A stretch of 64,000 nt of DNA from Rhabditoides inermis (taxonomy: Eukaryota; Nematoda; Chromadorea; Rhabditida; Rhabditidae). The translations under genes were made by a program, and so were the position numbers. Below, piece after piece: positions 33,211 through 48,722 of the stretch. The DNA is taken from contig CAWZYM010000217.1 of assembly GCA_963966185.1 (NCBI GenBank), positions 844,501-908,500 on the forward strand. Direction: 5' to 3'. Position 1 is the first letter of the stretch; each line of letters begins with the position of its first letter. The notes under the pieces were generated by a model. It saw only the letters and a program-made list of their open reading frames with translations, was not told where the DNA came from and made no database searches.

Positions 33211-36166
33211 TTCGGTGGCGGTGTCGGATTGATCCGGATCCATTTCGGTTGTTGCCGCCGCGCCTTTTATGGTTGTGGGAGTGATATCACCGTCCGTCTC
33301 TGGTCTCTCAGGGTGTGAGATATGAGATCAACCAGCTGATTGCTGCAATGCGCGGTTGTCTCGCTGACTGATCGATGCCTCCGACCGCCGGGTCTGGCCT
33401 GCCCCCGAAACCACCCGGCTAGCTACTCTTTTGTGTCGTGTCAGCTGTTTTGAGGATAGGCGTCTGGGCGGACAATAGATATTTTTTTATCGCGCATACT
33501 TTATCATTGTTATGTTTGGAGTTTGATGTTTTGAATACTTTGTGTTTTTCTGCTTGAGATATCCGATCGGCTGCTCTCAATTTGTTGCCCGCATAGTACG
33601 CAGTAATAACTTTCGAGCTTTCGAAATAGTAGAGCTGTGTCTGTCTGTGTCTGCGCTCTCTCGATCCCACATGTTCCATCTTCCTCTCTCTGTCCTCTCT
33701 GATTGGCCGGGTGATAGATGACCGGGGCGAAGTATTCCTCTCTCTCTATATCACACACCGCAAAACGGAGGAGGAGAGAGGGATATCAAGTGATTTTTTC
33801 CCACCCACTTCTCTCTCGTGCCGGTTGGCATGCGATTGAAAGAAGACTGATTTCAACTTTAGATTTCCTAATTCCTATTATTTTATCTGTTTGTCTGGCA
33901 CGCGTCATTTTAGGCTTGTTGTTGATTCCAGTGGTGGAGCATCCATAATTTGCGTTTGCTTCTTCATGTCATGGCGTATTTTGGTTGATGTGGGAATCGC
34001 ATTGCATTCCGGTTGTACTATTTCGCACCACCCAACAACCACACCCCGCTCATCCCATCTCTTTCTGCCACACATATACCAGTTTGCACCAATAGCTGTA
34101 CTCTGCTATCATGCAATATTATGCAAATTCGTGATCCGGCATCAATTGTATTGTGTTCGTTGCACTTGCTACTGTATAGTGGGTAGTGGTATTTGAATTG
34201 AGTGATGGGAGCGTGTGATTGATTGATATGCGAAGTGCTCGGAGGTGCTAGTCATTCTCGGCGCCCCCCCCCTCTCGTCAATATTCGACATTCATTGCCG
34301 TGCCACTGTATATTGTACAGTCACGGGCGCTCCCTTGTCCTGGCATCTTCCCAGCTATTTTCATGAATAGGATTGCCCTTTTTCTCACTGTAGTCAGAGC
34401 TTCCGCTGACTCACTCTCTCTTGTCTTTCCATATGCCCGTTCACATGGAATTCGTTACACTCTCGGCTTATGTTTGGCTGTTTATGGCCGTTTGCTATCG
34501 GGTCGGCTACAAGTGCATGCTACTGCCGTCTATAATCTGATAGCCAGTTCACTTATCGCTTATCACCCCCCCCCCTCTCGATTCTCTGTTCCATCCCTTG
34601 TCTGTCTAACCCTTTATAAATTCCTTGTGTTGACCGTTGTGTGAGTCATATTTGCTGATTTGGCGTGTTGTAAAGACAGCATTCTGCTATCTGCGGGTTA
34701 CGGCACCTTCCTTGTGAAATCGTCGTATTCCATTCCCAATTACGGCTGCGTGCATGCTCTTGCATAGAGCCGGCTATTGTGAAATGTCTACAATGTTACG
34801 AGGTAATCGTAATACGTTTCATTCGACTTGGAAAGGTTCTTGAGCATAGGTCCGATAATGCACGTTGATGGAATGCAATCCAGTCTGAGGTTTACGAGAG
34901 TCTGGTTCATCTGTGATCAGCAGTCATCTTGTCTGAATCGTGTGTCTGGACGTGGTTGACGAGGGAGGCTGACGTGTTGATTGTTGCAGACTCTCTGATG
35001 TCGCCGCGGTTGGTGGCGCGGCGGATGCCCTGTGATGGAGGAGGAGGAGGAGGGGGACAGAGGAACGGACACGCACTCCAGCCAGCCGGCAGCCTCTCAC
35101 ACCTACAACACGTGAGTCAGAGTGGTGTACATCTCTCGACACATGGTTATCAATCATGTTTGTTCAGAGCCGTTGCGCGCCGCAGCCTTCTGTGTGGATC
35201 CCGCGCGGTCTCGCCCAGTCCAACCCCAACCACAGCAACTCGCTGCCCAGGCTGCAGAAGAAGCGGTCAGTCGATTGCCCTCTCGGTTGTTTGTATTGTG
35301 TGTTGTTGTAGGGAGGTGGTGGTGGCTGACTCGCATCCGCAGCCTGGTGCGTCGGAGAAGCCTGCGCCCCGTCCACTCACAGAGCTCGAGAGGAAGCGAC
35401 AGTACAGGATCGCCCTCAACTTCTTCAACAAGTCAGTAGGGTTCTTGTATTGATTATCAGAAAATCGGGGTGTACTGTAGTACCATTGTAGGAAACCGGA
35501 GCGCGGCGTGCGTCTGCTGCTTGAGTGGGGGTTCGTGGACGGGCAGGCCGAGTCGCTGGCGAGGCTGCTGTTCGGGCGGAGGGGCCTCAGCCGGAAGATG
35601 GTCGGAGAGTACCTCGGCGTCCTCCACTCGCCTTTCCACGCCACTCTTCTCGAGTGAGTCATTCATGGCAATTGGGTAGTGGTTAGTGATGTAATCTTGT
35701 GATAAGTGAAGATGTTTGGTGTACATAGATCAGTGTTTTGTTACCGATGTTTGTGAAAGTTGTGTACTGTGTGTATTGAATGGATGAATGTTGTGTGTTG
35801 TAGGACGTTCATCTCTCTGATCGATGTTCGCGGTCTGGAGGTGGATTCTGCCCTTCGGAGGACCCTCAACTTTTTCCATCTCCCCGGAGAGGCGCAGAAG
35901 ATTGAGAGGATCATGCAGGTGCGCGCACTTATCGATTCATTGATTTATCTGCTTGATTTTTAATTGGTTGTATATGATTGATTGATTGTTGAGGTGTTCG
36001 CTGCGCACTACGCTCGCAGCAACCCGCAGCGTATGGCGGACTTTGCGGGAGGGGAGGACACTGTGTTCATTCTCTCATTCGCCATCATCATGCTCAACAC
36101 GGACCAGCACTCCCGCAGTCTCAAGGCAGCCAACAGAATGAAGAGGGACGACTTTGTCAAGGTGAG

Positions 36167-36214
<48 letters not shown>

Positions 36215-36507
36215 CTCACAATTGTTGTGGTCGAAAAGCAGTGCGTGTAAGAGTTGTGTGCCAACTGTGCCGAGACTGTCCTTGTTCAGAACCTGCGTGG
36301 CGTTGACCAGGGCGAGTGTATCTCGCGGAAGCTGCTGGAAGACGTGTTCGACAGGGTGAAGCAGGACGAGTTCCGGCCGGGAGACGACCACGTCGCACAG
36401 GTGGCACAGCTGGATGCCAGCATAGCCGGCAAGGACAAGCCGGTGAGTGGACAGGGGAGAGAGGGAGAGAGAGAGGGAGAGAGAGAGATAGAGAGAGAGA
36501 GAGAGAC

Positions 36508-36546
<39 letters not shown>

Positions 36547-37266
36547 CGAATAGCCGTTGCAGAAGCTGTCGGAGCCGCACCGCCGTCTGGTGTGCTACTG
36601 TCGTCTGCAGCAGGTGGCCGACCCGCAGAAGAGACAGGCGGTCACCGCCCACGAGAGAGACGTGTTCCTGTTCAATGATATGCTAGTCGTGAGTGTCCCT
36701 TCCCTCCCCTCCCTCCCCTCTCTCTCCCCCCCTTCTCACCCCCCCCCCTTCCAGGTGACCAAGTGCTCGTCCCGTCGCCGCCAGTCCACCCCCGGCTCTG
36801 CCGACTCGTACCAGCTCAAGTGCTGGCTGCCCCTCCTCGGAGCTGCTGTCGAGATGTTCTCCCGCGGACAGTACGACTGCGGACTGAGCATCGCCGGAGC
36901 CGACGGGACCAAGATTGTGCTCAACGCGAGGAATTCGGATGACAGGTGAGAGAGAGAGGATGAAGAAAGGGATGTGAGTGAATGTTTCCCTTTAGGGTTC
37001 GGTTCGTTGCTGACGTGCGCGAGTCTATGGCGGAGTGTTCTGCGATGGAGGCGGTTCGACTGGACATGGAGTTGGATCGTGACCGGGGTCTGCAGGCAGT
37101 GCAGAGGGACAGCGGTCTGCCGGAAGAGGGAGTGGCGGGAGTGGCTAGCGGTCGTCCGTCGCCCTCCGGAGGCCGCCCCAGTCCCCCCGGCACTCACACC
37201 AGGAGACTCTCCTTCCACTCACTCGACAGCGGCGTCGTCGAGGAGGGATTCGACGTGTCCGCCTAG
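26377..37266 (+). CDS. IQSEC: IQSEC family Arf guanine-nucleotide exchange factor (IQ-Sec7-PH)
   Basis: Activates Arf GTPases, Arf6 in known members, at the plasma membrane and postsynaptic sites. Recognised exons: 26377-26473 ([14 protein letters not shown]); 28594-28696 ([20 protein letters not shown], an IQ motif that binds calmodulin); 29064-29212; about 32.24-32.33 kb; 32427-32507; 34990-35111; 35168-35266; 35312-35430. The Sec7 domain runs from about 35.38 to 36.44 kb: [12 protein letters not shown], then [15 protein letters not shown] carrying the glutamic finger in GEAQ, then [12 protein letters not shown]. The PH domain follows ([46 protein letters not shown]). The stop is at 37264-37266. 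The first listed exon starts in mid-codon, so the true N-terminus may lie upstream. The 5' introns are kilobases long, while those in the catalytic half are short. The N-terminal linker is Gly/Pro/Ser-rich and poorly conserved. Confidence 0.93.
29678..29717. repeat. (CT)n microsatellite
   Basis: About 40 bp of perfect CT dinucleotides in an IQSEC intron. Confidence 0.95.
31999..32063. repeat. (GA)n microsatellite with GGGA interruptions
   Basis: About 65 bp of gagaga with periodic ggga units, in an IQSEC intron about 180 bp before the exon at 32.24 kb. Confidence 0.95.
32508..34989. other. Large IQSEC intron with (CT)n tracts
   Basis: Non-coding intron between the exon ending APRSMIG and the exon starting [12 protein letters not shown]. 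It contains CT tracts at about 32667-32694 and 33168-33208 and nothing else recognisable on either strand. Confidence 0.6.
36171..36209. repeat. (CT)n microsatellite just after a Sec7 exon
   Basis: About 39 bp of CT repeat beginning within 10 bp of the donor that ends the exon [14 protein letters not shown]. The following intron (about 36450-36543) carries the complementary (GA)n tract, so pre-mRNA pairing between the two across the 150-bp exon is possible. Confidence 0.9.
36450..36543. repeat. (GA)n microsatellite between Sec7 and PH exons
   Basis: About 94 bp of imperfect GA repeat with GGGA and GACA interruptions, filling most of the intron after IAGKDKP. Confidence 0.9.
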
Positions 37267-37542
37267 ACAGAGGAGAGGACGGTGCTGCATTCGATTCACT
37301 TAGCCTGCAGGGAGCGCGAGACGGTTCTCACCCTCACCCACTACTCACCCATCGGGAGTGTCACCCCCACAACACAAGTGCTATGAAACGTGTCTCTGTG
37401 TATCTATTTCACTGTGAATATATGACAGATGTGTTGATAAATGTTTTACTGTGTGCTGGTTTTGGTGAGAGGTGGAGATAATTGTTGCGGGACCGATGCG
37501 ATATCTGCAGGATTTTAATAATTTCACGTTTTTTTGTTGTAG

Positions 37543-38689
37543 ATGAGCGGAGAAGGTCCGTCTCGAGAACAGCTGATGAATCAGCTGTTGAACAGGAAGA
37601 GACTGGCAGGAAAGGAGGGAGGGGAGAGTAAGAAGAGGAAGGAAGATGTGGTGGTGGTGGAGAAGGAGAAGGAGGAGGAGACGGAGGAGGAGCGGGGGAG
37701 AAGGCAGCGTGCCAAGGAGCAGCTATTGAGGGAGGCGAGCCGGGCGAGGGACCGGGCCGGCCAGGTCGGACCACAGGGATGGTGCGTACGCAGGCATTCA
37801 TTGGGTTTTCATATTGTGATTAGTTGAATAAAATACAGTGAGCGATTTTTTATAGTTTTGTAGGTGAACTCAGAGACAGTGTATAGATTGTTTAATTCAA
37901 TTTCAAAATTGACATCATGAATAACGCTTTTGTTACCCTATTTCTTGAATGGATTTTTTGTTTTCTTTTCGTAGTTTCCAGGGGCTTCAGTTCACACGCG
38001 CGTTATTAGAACGTGCATCATCCGATGAAATTAGCAGACGTTGTCTTCTGAACTTGCCTGCTGATTCGTATGTGGGAAACCGTATAAGTAGTGTGTGCCC
38101 TTTCCGTGTTTCTTTTCTATCGTTGTGCTGCGTTCTTGCAGTTTTATGCACAGTAATAGCATGACCGCTGTTTTATGCTCCCAATGATTCTCAGAACGCC
38201 TTCGCTGTTCTTTACCAATAGCCACAATTATTTTCATATTTTCATTATTTCGAGTTATTCGGGCTACAAAAAAATGGGTCGGCGGTTCGGTCATAATACT
38301 CTCCCGCGAGCCGTTTATAGACGTTTGATGACATTTTCTACGTCAAATGTTGGTACATTTGAGTGTAATGATCTCTCTGCGGTACAAGAAAACTGAATTA
38401 AAATCTATATAAAAAGTTGTAGTTTGCAGGGAATCAGGTGACGGTTGAATGTTGCGCGTCATATTACAAATCAAATTGCGGGAATTGTGATTGAAAAAGA
38501 GTGGGAGTATGTTTCAGGCTGCGACCGAAAGGAGCGAATATGAACAAGGAATTCCTGCATCGCACGATCGCCGCCACTTTGCCGGGGAGGAGAGAGAAGA
38601 GAAAGGAGCAGGAGCAGGAGAAGGAGAAGGAGGAGGAGCAGGAGAGAGAGCAAGTGCAGGAGCAGGAGAGGCGGAGGGATAGGAGGTAG
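37543..38689 (+). CDS. Charged 167-aa protein, unrecognised
   Basis: Three exons close exactly in frame: 37543-37781, 37975-38067 and 38518-38689 (504 nt including the stop). The start MSGEGPSREQLMNQLLNRKR is preceded by a short T-rich tract and an acceptor tag, so the 5' UTR is probably spliced. The N-terminus is a Lys/Glu-rich coiled-coil-like region (EKEKEEETEEERGRRQRAKE). The middle is a more ordered segment (LQFTRALLERASSDEISRRC, then LRPKGANMNKEFLHRTIAAT) that has the look of a conserved core. The C-terminus is a Glu/Gln/Arg repeat (KEQEQEKEKEEEQERE). The basic and acidic charge pattern suggests a nuclear or nucleolar protein, which is only an inference. I do not recognise the family. 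Confidence 0.65.
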
Positions 38690-39551
38690 CCGCTAGATAT
38701 GCTGCCATGTCATGTACCCCACTCGCATCTCATCCCTCATATCTCTACGGTTGTAATTGAGATTTCACTCTGTCGCGTGTTCCTCGTGTCTTTAGCCAAT
38801 CCGATTACTCTGCTATCTTTATCATATCATATGTGTTGTATTAACGGTGTGTGTCTTCGGCATAAACATACTTTGTGCGGTTTTGTTGCTTTGTCCTGTT
38901 TCCAAACAATTGAGTGCATATGTGGAAGGTGGGGAAGGGATGTTACACATGTCCGCGTGCCCGATTCGTATCCCTGGTTCCTTGTCCCCTGTCTCACCTC
39001 TCGTCACTCATTGCTTATGCAATATGCATTCTATTCACACCTTCATTCCATTCTCACTACTTTTTCATGCAGTTTTTAGCCTCCCCCGTTCGTAGACACG
39101 GAATTCGCTTCCGATGGGAATGCAAACTCTTTCTCCTCTCACCAAGGCCGCGCCACAGACATGTGTCTCGATCAGCTGATCGATGACGTGAGCAGTGTGA
39201 TCAGCTGATGGATGATGTCAGCTGCGAGTATCGGGATAATCGAGATGCGAGGCGTTGTCACAATAGTGTGTGTGGGGTGTGGGATGATTGTGTTGCGAGT
39301 GCAGGCATGCCTCCACTGATTCCCTTACAATCGTTCTTCCAACCGCGACTCCGTTTTCTTTGCCTTTCTTTCAAATTGCCCGCCGTTTGCGTCACTAGGA
39401 CTATTTTGATACGCGAACCGCCGACTGAATACGTGTATTATGGTAATTCGAACGTGTGGTGCTTTCCCCCTTTTCAGTCCACATAGCAGGCTGGGTGAAG
39501 GGTTTCGCACTCGTGAATGAGTGACTTCAACACATTGACGTGAATGTGTTG

Positions 39552-39588
<37 letters not shown>

Positions 39589-40649
39589 GACTTATCTGGC
39601 TTCGAAACTTCTTGTGACTCTTTCTCATAACCCACCATCATTCTCTGCTCGAGAGCGGACACAAAACAAGACTGGACTGGACCCCACGGACCGCTGTCGA
39701 GAAGGGGAGAGTGTGGGAGGATGGGACAGAGTGGGGATGGAGTGACGTGAAGCATTCAATCATCGCGCATTCACTGTCCACTGTTCTCTCCCCTCTCTGC
39801 TCGGGTTGTGAAGAATGGAGTAATTCACACTTTGCCACTTGATGCGCGCCTCTCGCAGTCGTTTATTGACCATTCCACACCCATTCACAGTCGATGCCCG
39901 CATTCCAATCTCAAATAGGCGGCCGCATCAAAACAAGACGCGACAATGTAGCGGTGAGAGGCTCTCAGTGCGTGTGCATATACATAGTAACTTACCAGTG
40001 ACTGCTGTACTTGTAACTCCTATTCTCCGCCTCTTCTAAATATGGAGAGGCGAAGCGTTTTTTGTGTGTGTGAAAGTGGTGTGGGTTTGCAGTGACCCTG
40101 CTGGGATACTGTAGATGACCTCCTCTCGCCCCGCCCCCTTTGCCTTATATGTGTGGCGTCGCCTCGGAGTGAGAGCGAGCGAGTGTGGATTGCCTCTCAC
40201 TCTCGGGAATGTGTGTGACCTGCTGTATAATTCACTCTTTGCTGTTGTGTAGCGGAGGAATTACAGTGACAATGAAGCGCCTTGCATCCGCATTCCTTGG
40301 CGCGACCTTTCGAGTGGCTCTGATAGGCATCTCTGTTTATGAGATCCGGGGAGGTCACGAACATATCCTCGCATTCGCACTCTGCTCCCACTATCCCCTC
40401 CCCCTCTCCTCCTCTCCTCCTCTTCTTTGTCTGTGCTAGTCTTGTAAAAGCGTCTCTCCGATTGCCGGCTCAGCCTTCTTCTTTTCACACGTGGTGGTTG
40501 CACGTGTGCAAAAGAAGCGAGGAAGAAGTGAGGGCATGTGTTGAACGGATCACCCTGCGCTCTCTCCTATCACACACTCTCTCCCCACTCTCTAGCCCTG
40601 CAGCCAGACGAGGGCAGATCGAAGCGTGTTGCATCCACTCGATGAGTCA

Positions 40650-40699
<50 letters not shown>

Positions 40700-41171
40700 C
40701 ATCTCTCTCTCCCTCTCTCACTCACTCACTCGTCTCTCCCTCTTTCGTGACACGTATGTTGCAATTTTCCCTTGTAGTTATTCATTAGCGTTTTCGGATT
40801 GGATGACGGTATGTTATGTTTCCATCTCTCATTCACAACAACACCATCATCAATCAAATTTCGTGGTTTTTCGCATGAATCGAGGCGACAGTTTCGCGCC
40901 TCGAGGCTTGTTCTGCGTTATACACTCATGAGCAGAAAATTCGGATGACGTGCGTTCTTCTATTCGAAACAATATCTCTATCCACTAAATGACTCACTTC
41001 ACGTCAGTCGAGTATTATGGCATTTGTTTTGTAAAGGAATACAGAAGACGTGTTTTCAATTTGCGAATCGCTCACTCGTTCATTCATGTAGTTGGCATTT
41101 GTTCCGCGATCCGTTTTGCAGCCTCGTCATATCTTCTTCTACCGATCCTCCCCGTTCCAGGTCCCCCTACA
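38690..41171. other. Gene-poor interval with microsatellites and paired GATCAGCTGATC palindromes
   Basis: No supported exon. It holds the 3' flank of the preceding gene, two GATCAGCTGAT copies about 38 bp apart near 39172 and 39210, a (CT)n tract at 39555-39586 and another at about 40651-40699. The last part (41.0-41.17 kb) is probably the 5' UTR and promoter of the neuropeptide gene, with an acceptor-like ccccgttccag just before its ATG. Confidence 0.5.
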
Positions 41172-42038
41172 ATGAAGGTGTTGGCAGTCGTTCTCGCGTT
41201 TTGCCTCCTTCTCTCCTTTGTTTCTGCACAACAACAACGTTCGTCTCTTTTCTTTCAAGCAGAATGTTTAGAATACTTAGATTACTGGTAAACTGCTAAT
41301 AGAATAGTGAATAAACAATAGTGTGTTGTGTGTTATCATTAAACTAACATGAACAGTTTTCATTACTAAAACCTCAAACACTTGAGACAACTCCAATAGC
41401 AAATACTAGTAACCTGTTCGTTTGAAGAATCATGTTCAGCCTGTATTGCTCAATATATTATCAATTTACGAAGGTTTTGCAGAAAGCAGTTATGTGGTAG
41501 TGTAGACTAATGTGATTTGTATAATGTGCCCCGGCGATCCCATTTAGGCTAATGGAATTATGCCCACTTCTGGACAGTAGCTCAAATTTCCGTTGTTTTC
41601 TGGGTGTTGGGTGTGTGTGGGAGTTGGTCCGAAAAGAGAGGACGTCATTTCTAGTTCAACTAAATGACTGCGGTTATTATGGGAAATGGGATCACTCCCT
41701 TTTAGTTTAAAGATGAGGGACAACACGCACGGAACGAATTGTGAGGCGCGAGAATGAACGAAAATGAAAGGTGCAAGTAAAATAAAGGAGCGAGGATTTT
41801 TTTCAAAAACGTATGATCCTGCAACAACACTATGTTCTAATAAAGTAGTGGTATAGAACAAATGTTCTCCAATGAGATGATTGTTTGTATTTGTTTCAAG
41901 TGGTTTGTTGCAGCGATTCGCGCCAGACGGGCAGTGTCTGAAAAGAGGCAGACCAAGACGCGCTCCTCCTACTACAGATTCGGAAAACGAGCCCTACCCG
42001 ACGCTGAGCTCATGTACCTCGATCAACTACTCATCTGA
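41172..42038 (+). CDS. RFamide-type neuropeptide precursor (63 aa)
   Basis: Two exons, 41172-41238 (67 nt, phase 1) and 41914-42038, close exactly to 63 codons plus TGA. Exon 1 encodes a classic signal peptide (MKVLAVVLAFCLLLSFVSA) followed by QQQ. Exon 2 encodes PIRARR, AVSEKR, then QTKTRSSYYRF-G-KR, then ALPDAELMYLDQLLI. Dibasic sites (RARR, EKR, GKR) bracket a predicted 11-residue peptide whose C-terminal Gly would donate the amide and whose N-terminal Gln could cyclise, giving pQTKTRSSYYRF-amide. Secreted prohormones of this size and layout are processed by prohormone convertases, carboxypeptidase and the amidating enzyme, and usually act on GPCRs. A different exon-2 frame is also open, but only the phase-1 join gives this layout. 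I cannot assign it to a named RFamide family. Confidence 0.75.
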
Positions 42039-42580
42039 ACCCCCGCCACGAGCTCCGCCCACTTCGCCACGCCCACTCTCTAGTCTACCAGCATGACTGT
42101 ACAAACCAAGTCACACACGCATTCTCCGATAAAATACTCTGTGATTGTGGTGGAAGTGAGTGTGAGTCACGAGGAGTTGAATGTGGGACAATGAAAATGG
42201 GTCATAAAGAGCACGCATCAATGATTCATTCCGAGAAACAACCAAAACAGAGAGGGCACTGCCTTGTGGGTCGGGACGAAAAAAGCAGAGGACACGCCAC
42301 ACGCACACGCGACTATAGGAAGATTCGAGAGGGGAGAGGAGAAAGAGAGAAAGAGAGAGGGGGGGGGGGGGAGAGAGAGGGCTATCACTCAAAATTAATT
42401 TATTGAAATATCATAATCATACAAATCATAATATTTATCTCGAATCAAGTAGCACACAATATCGATTACGTAAATTACGGTGGGATACGGTAAAATACAG
42501 TAATACAATGCCTACTGCGAGTTCCAACAACACGGATTTCGGTAGTTCCGTAGATGCGTACGTGTTGTTGGTGATGCTTG
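42039..42580. other. 3' flank of the neuropeptide gene with G-run
   Basis: Contains a candidate polyadenylation signal (ataaaata at about 42130) and a purine-rich tract ending in a run of about 12 G at 42359-42371, followed by AT-rich sequence. No gene is seen on the plus strand. Confidence 0.4.
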
Positions 42581-43160
42581 TCATCCCCTGCGTGCGGCTT
42601 CTGAGGAAGTTTCGATCTCAGCGGCGGAAGATCCGGGCTTCAACGATCGATCGCGAAGAGACGTCTCCGAGAGTGTCATCGTCTTCGAGGATTCTTCTCC
42701 AGTCTCAATGCCGTAGATGTAGAGAGTAGCAAAATCGAGTACCAGTCCAGTTAGTGTCCTCCGCCTCACAGCATTGTTCAGGGGTCGGGGGAATAACAGG
42801 GGAAGGCACGCGACCGCCTGCTGGCAGAGAAATAAGAGGAATGTATATTTCATCATATATAAATATTGAAATATAGGCTCACTGGAATTAGATTCTCTCA
42901 GAACTACTTCAATAACGAGTGACACTTTATAATTTCTTCCTAAAAAATTTTTGTTAGATATCATATATCGAGTTACTTTTCTTTCAATATAGTGATGTAA
43001 ATATGTAGCAAAGAGATTTTCGTGTATAGGCAACCTATCAAGTGGATCAGAATTTTGGAAATGGTATGTCGCATCAGCGACTAGAAACATATCACATAAT
43101 TGTTGGGAGTTATCACAGTTGCCGGTCAAATGCTTAGATCTGACATCTTGATACTCTAAT
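42581..43160 (-). pseudogene. Possible reprolysin/ADAM-like fragment
   Basis: On the minus strand an exon from about 43160 to 42885, bounded by an acceptor-like gattag and a donor gtgagcc, encodes SQQLCDMFLVADATYHFQ and FATYLHHYIERK. This resembles the start of the ADAM10/17 metalloprotease domain (Cys, LVAD, helix, YIER). A second segment to 42581 ends in a Ser/Glu-rich tail that could be cytoplasmic. No HExxHxxGxxH zinc site occurs between them, so if the kinship is real this is a truncated relic or a very divergent gene. The surrounding 42.8-44.0 kb is distinctly AT-rich. The resemblance was judged by eye only. Confidence 0.3.
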
Positions 43161-44113
43161 CAATCGTCTCACTCAGAGTTGACTTCTTGCCAGATTTTGC
43201 AAGCACAATATGATTTCTTGAATCCTCTTCGAGAAATTCTATCAATGAAACAGAATTGTGAGTCTTTGAAAAAGTAATAATAAAATGATATGAGTGTTCA
43301 TGTCATGCTACTTTGCCGAGAAATTTTTGTGTTTGAATTCATTGACCAGGTTGAAGCTTGGAATGAAAAGAGACATTTTAAATCATATGTAAAATATTCA
43401 CGTCTTTCATGTGGTTATTCTTGGAGTAAAATAACCGAAATGAAAAAAAAATCTGTGGATATAAAAATCGTAAAATTATTCTGATGGGATGAAAGAGAAG
43501 CGACCAATGTTTGTGACATTTTCACCACAACAAATAAGTGTTAATGTGTTGTGTTCATTAGTAGCATCATTATGAAGTCTTTTTAATGATATCATCCAAA
43601 ACTATAAATAATATAAGACATACCGTATAACAGAACAGTTACCGTAAGTGAGAGCGAATAAACATTATTTCAAACATTGTTCTTCATTGACAATCCATTT
43701 ACCAGTCAAAATTTTGTGATACCTTTTCATTTCTCAAATAATTTTCACGAATTTGTTTAATTTATTAATAACTATTAGGCTATAGTATCTTCATGTACCA
43801 CTTTTTTATAAAAAAAAAGGTCCCGCCACGATTCATTTTTGAATTTTTTTGTGGTTTCGTTACGTTCTATTCTCGGTCGGTCATCGTGTTCTCAAATTGA
43901 ACGTTGCGTGATATTGCGCTTGTTGTCATCAAGTTGTCATCGGACATCAACATGCACGACTGTTTCATAACTTGTACGTTCATACAGGATATCGATTTGT
44001 CATCATCGCGAGTATTCTTCGTGGTAATCACGCCTCCTCCCGCCAATCGATATTTTTGTAATCAACTTTATTTTTGAAGTTATAAACGATTTTGTAGTGA
44101 ACCAGCTGCTGGG
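43161..44113. other. AT-rich intergenic region
   Basis: Markedly more AT-rich than the rest of the window, with no supported ORF; the short plus-strand ORF at 43290-43484 has no recognisable features. The last 100 bp before 44114 include tttgtag followed by the USP start, suggesting a spliced 5' UTR. Confidence 0.5.
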
Positions 44114-48174
<4,061 letters not shown>

Positions 48175-48722
48175 CCCCGCCCCCGCAAGCTCCGCCCCGC
48201 GCTCTGTCTTTCCCACGCGTCTCATCAGACTAGCGCCTCCCCTCTCACTAGCGAATTCAGCCGCGCACGTTTTTATCCCTTATATGACAAAGTTAATTTA
48301 TTGAAAGCTATCTATTTCTTTCTGAAAATTCTAGGAGTATCACAATGTGTCCCAATTACTTTGCAACCCAATCTCTCACTATCCCCTGCGCCCGGTTTTC
48401 GACATTGTTTCATTGTATACGTGCTATTTGAACGCGTAGTGCGGTTGTTGAGGGTAGCTGATCAGCTGTTGCGATCAGCTGATCGGCCAGCTGAGTCCTC
48501 GACAATCATTCATTGTGATTCTCAGCTCAGCTCGCGTTGCGTGCATTCGCTACTAAACCACAATACTTGTATCATCTCTTTCTCGGCTGAATACCAATAA
48601 CCGTTAGATAAAGAATTACGTTTTATGAACAATTGCCTGTGTATCGTTGTGTATACGGTTAGGTATTCCGTTTGTATTTTGTGAGGAAAAATTGATAATT
48701 TATCGAGTGATGATCATCGAGA
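48175..48722. other. Convergent intergenic region between the USP gene and a minus-strand gene
   Basis: Both neighbouring genes end here. The first part is GC-rich 3' UTR (ccccgcccccgcaagctccgcccc). A cluster of near-palindromic CAGCTG and GATCAGCTGATC motifs lies at about 48456-48495. No ORF of note. Confidence 0.5.

Noticed and set aside
41881..42096. Alternative exon-2 frame of the neuropeptide gene (Pro/Ser-rich)
   Set aside because: It is open but needs a different phase than the exon-1 donor provides, and lacks the signal-peptide-to-cleavage-site logic.
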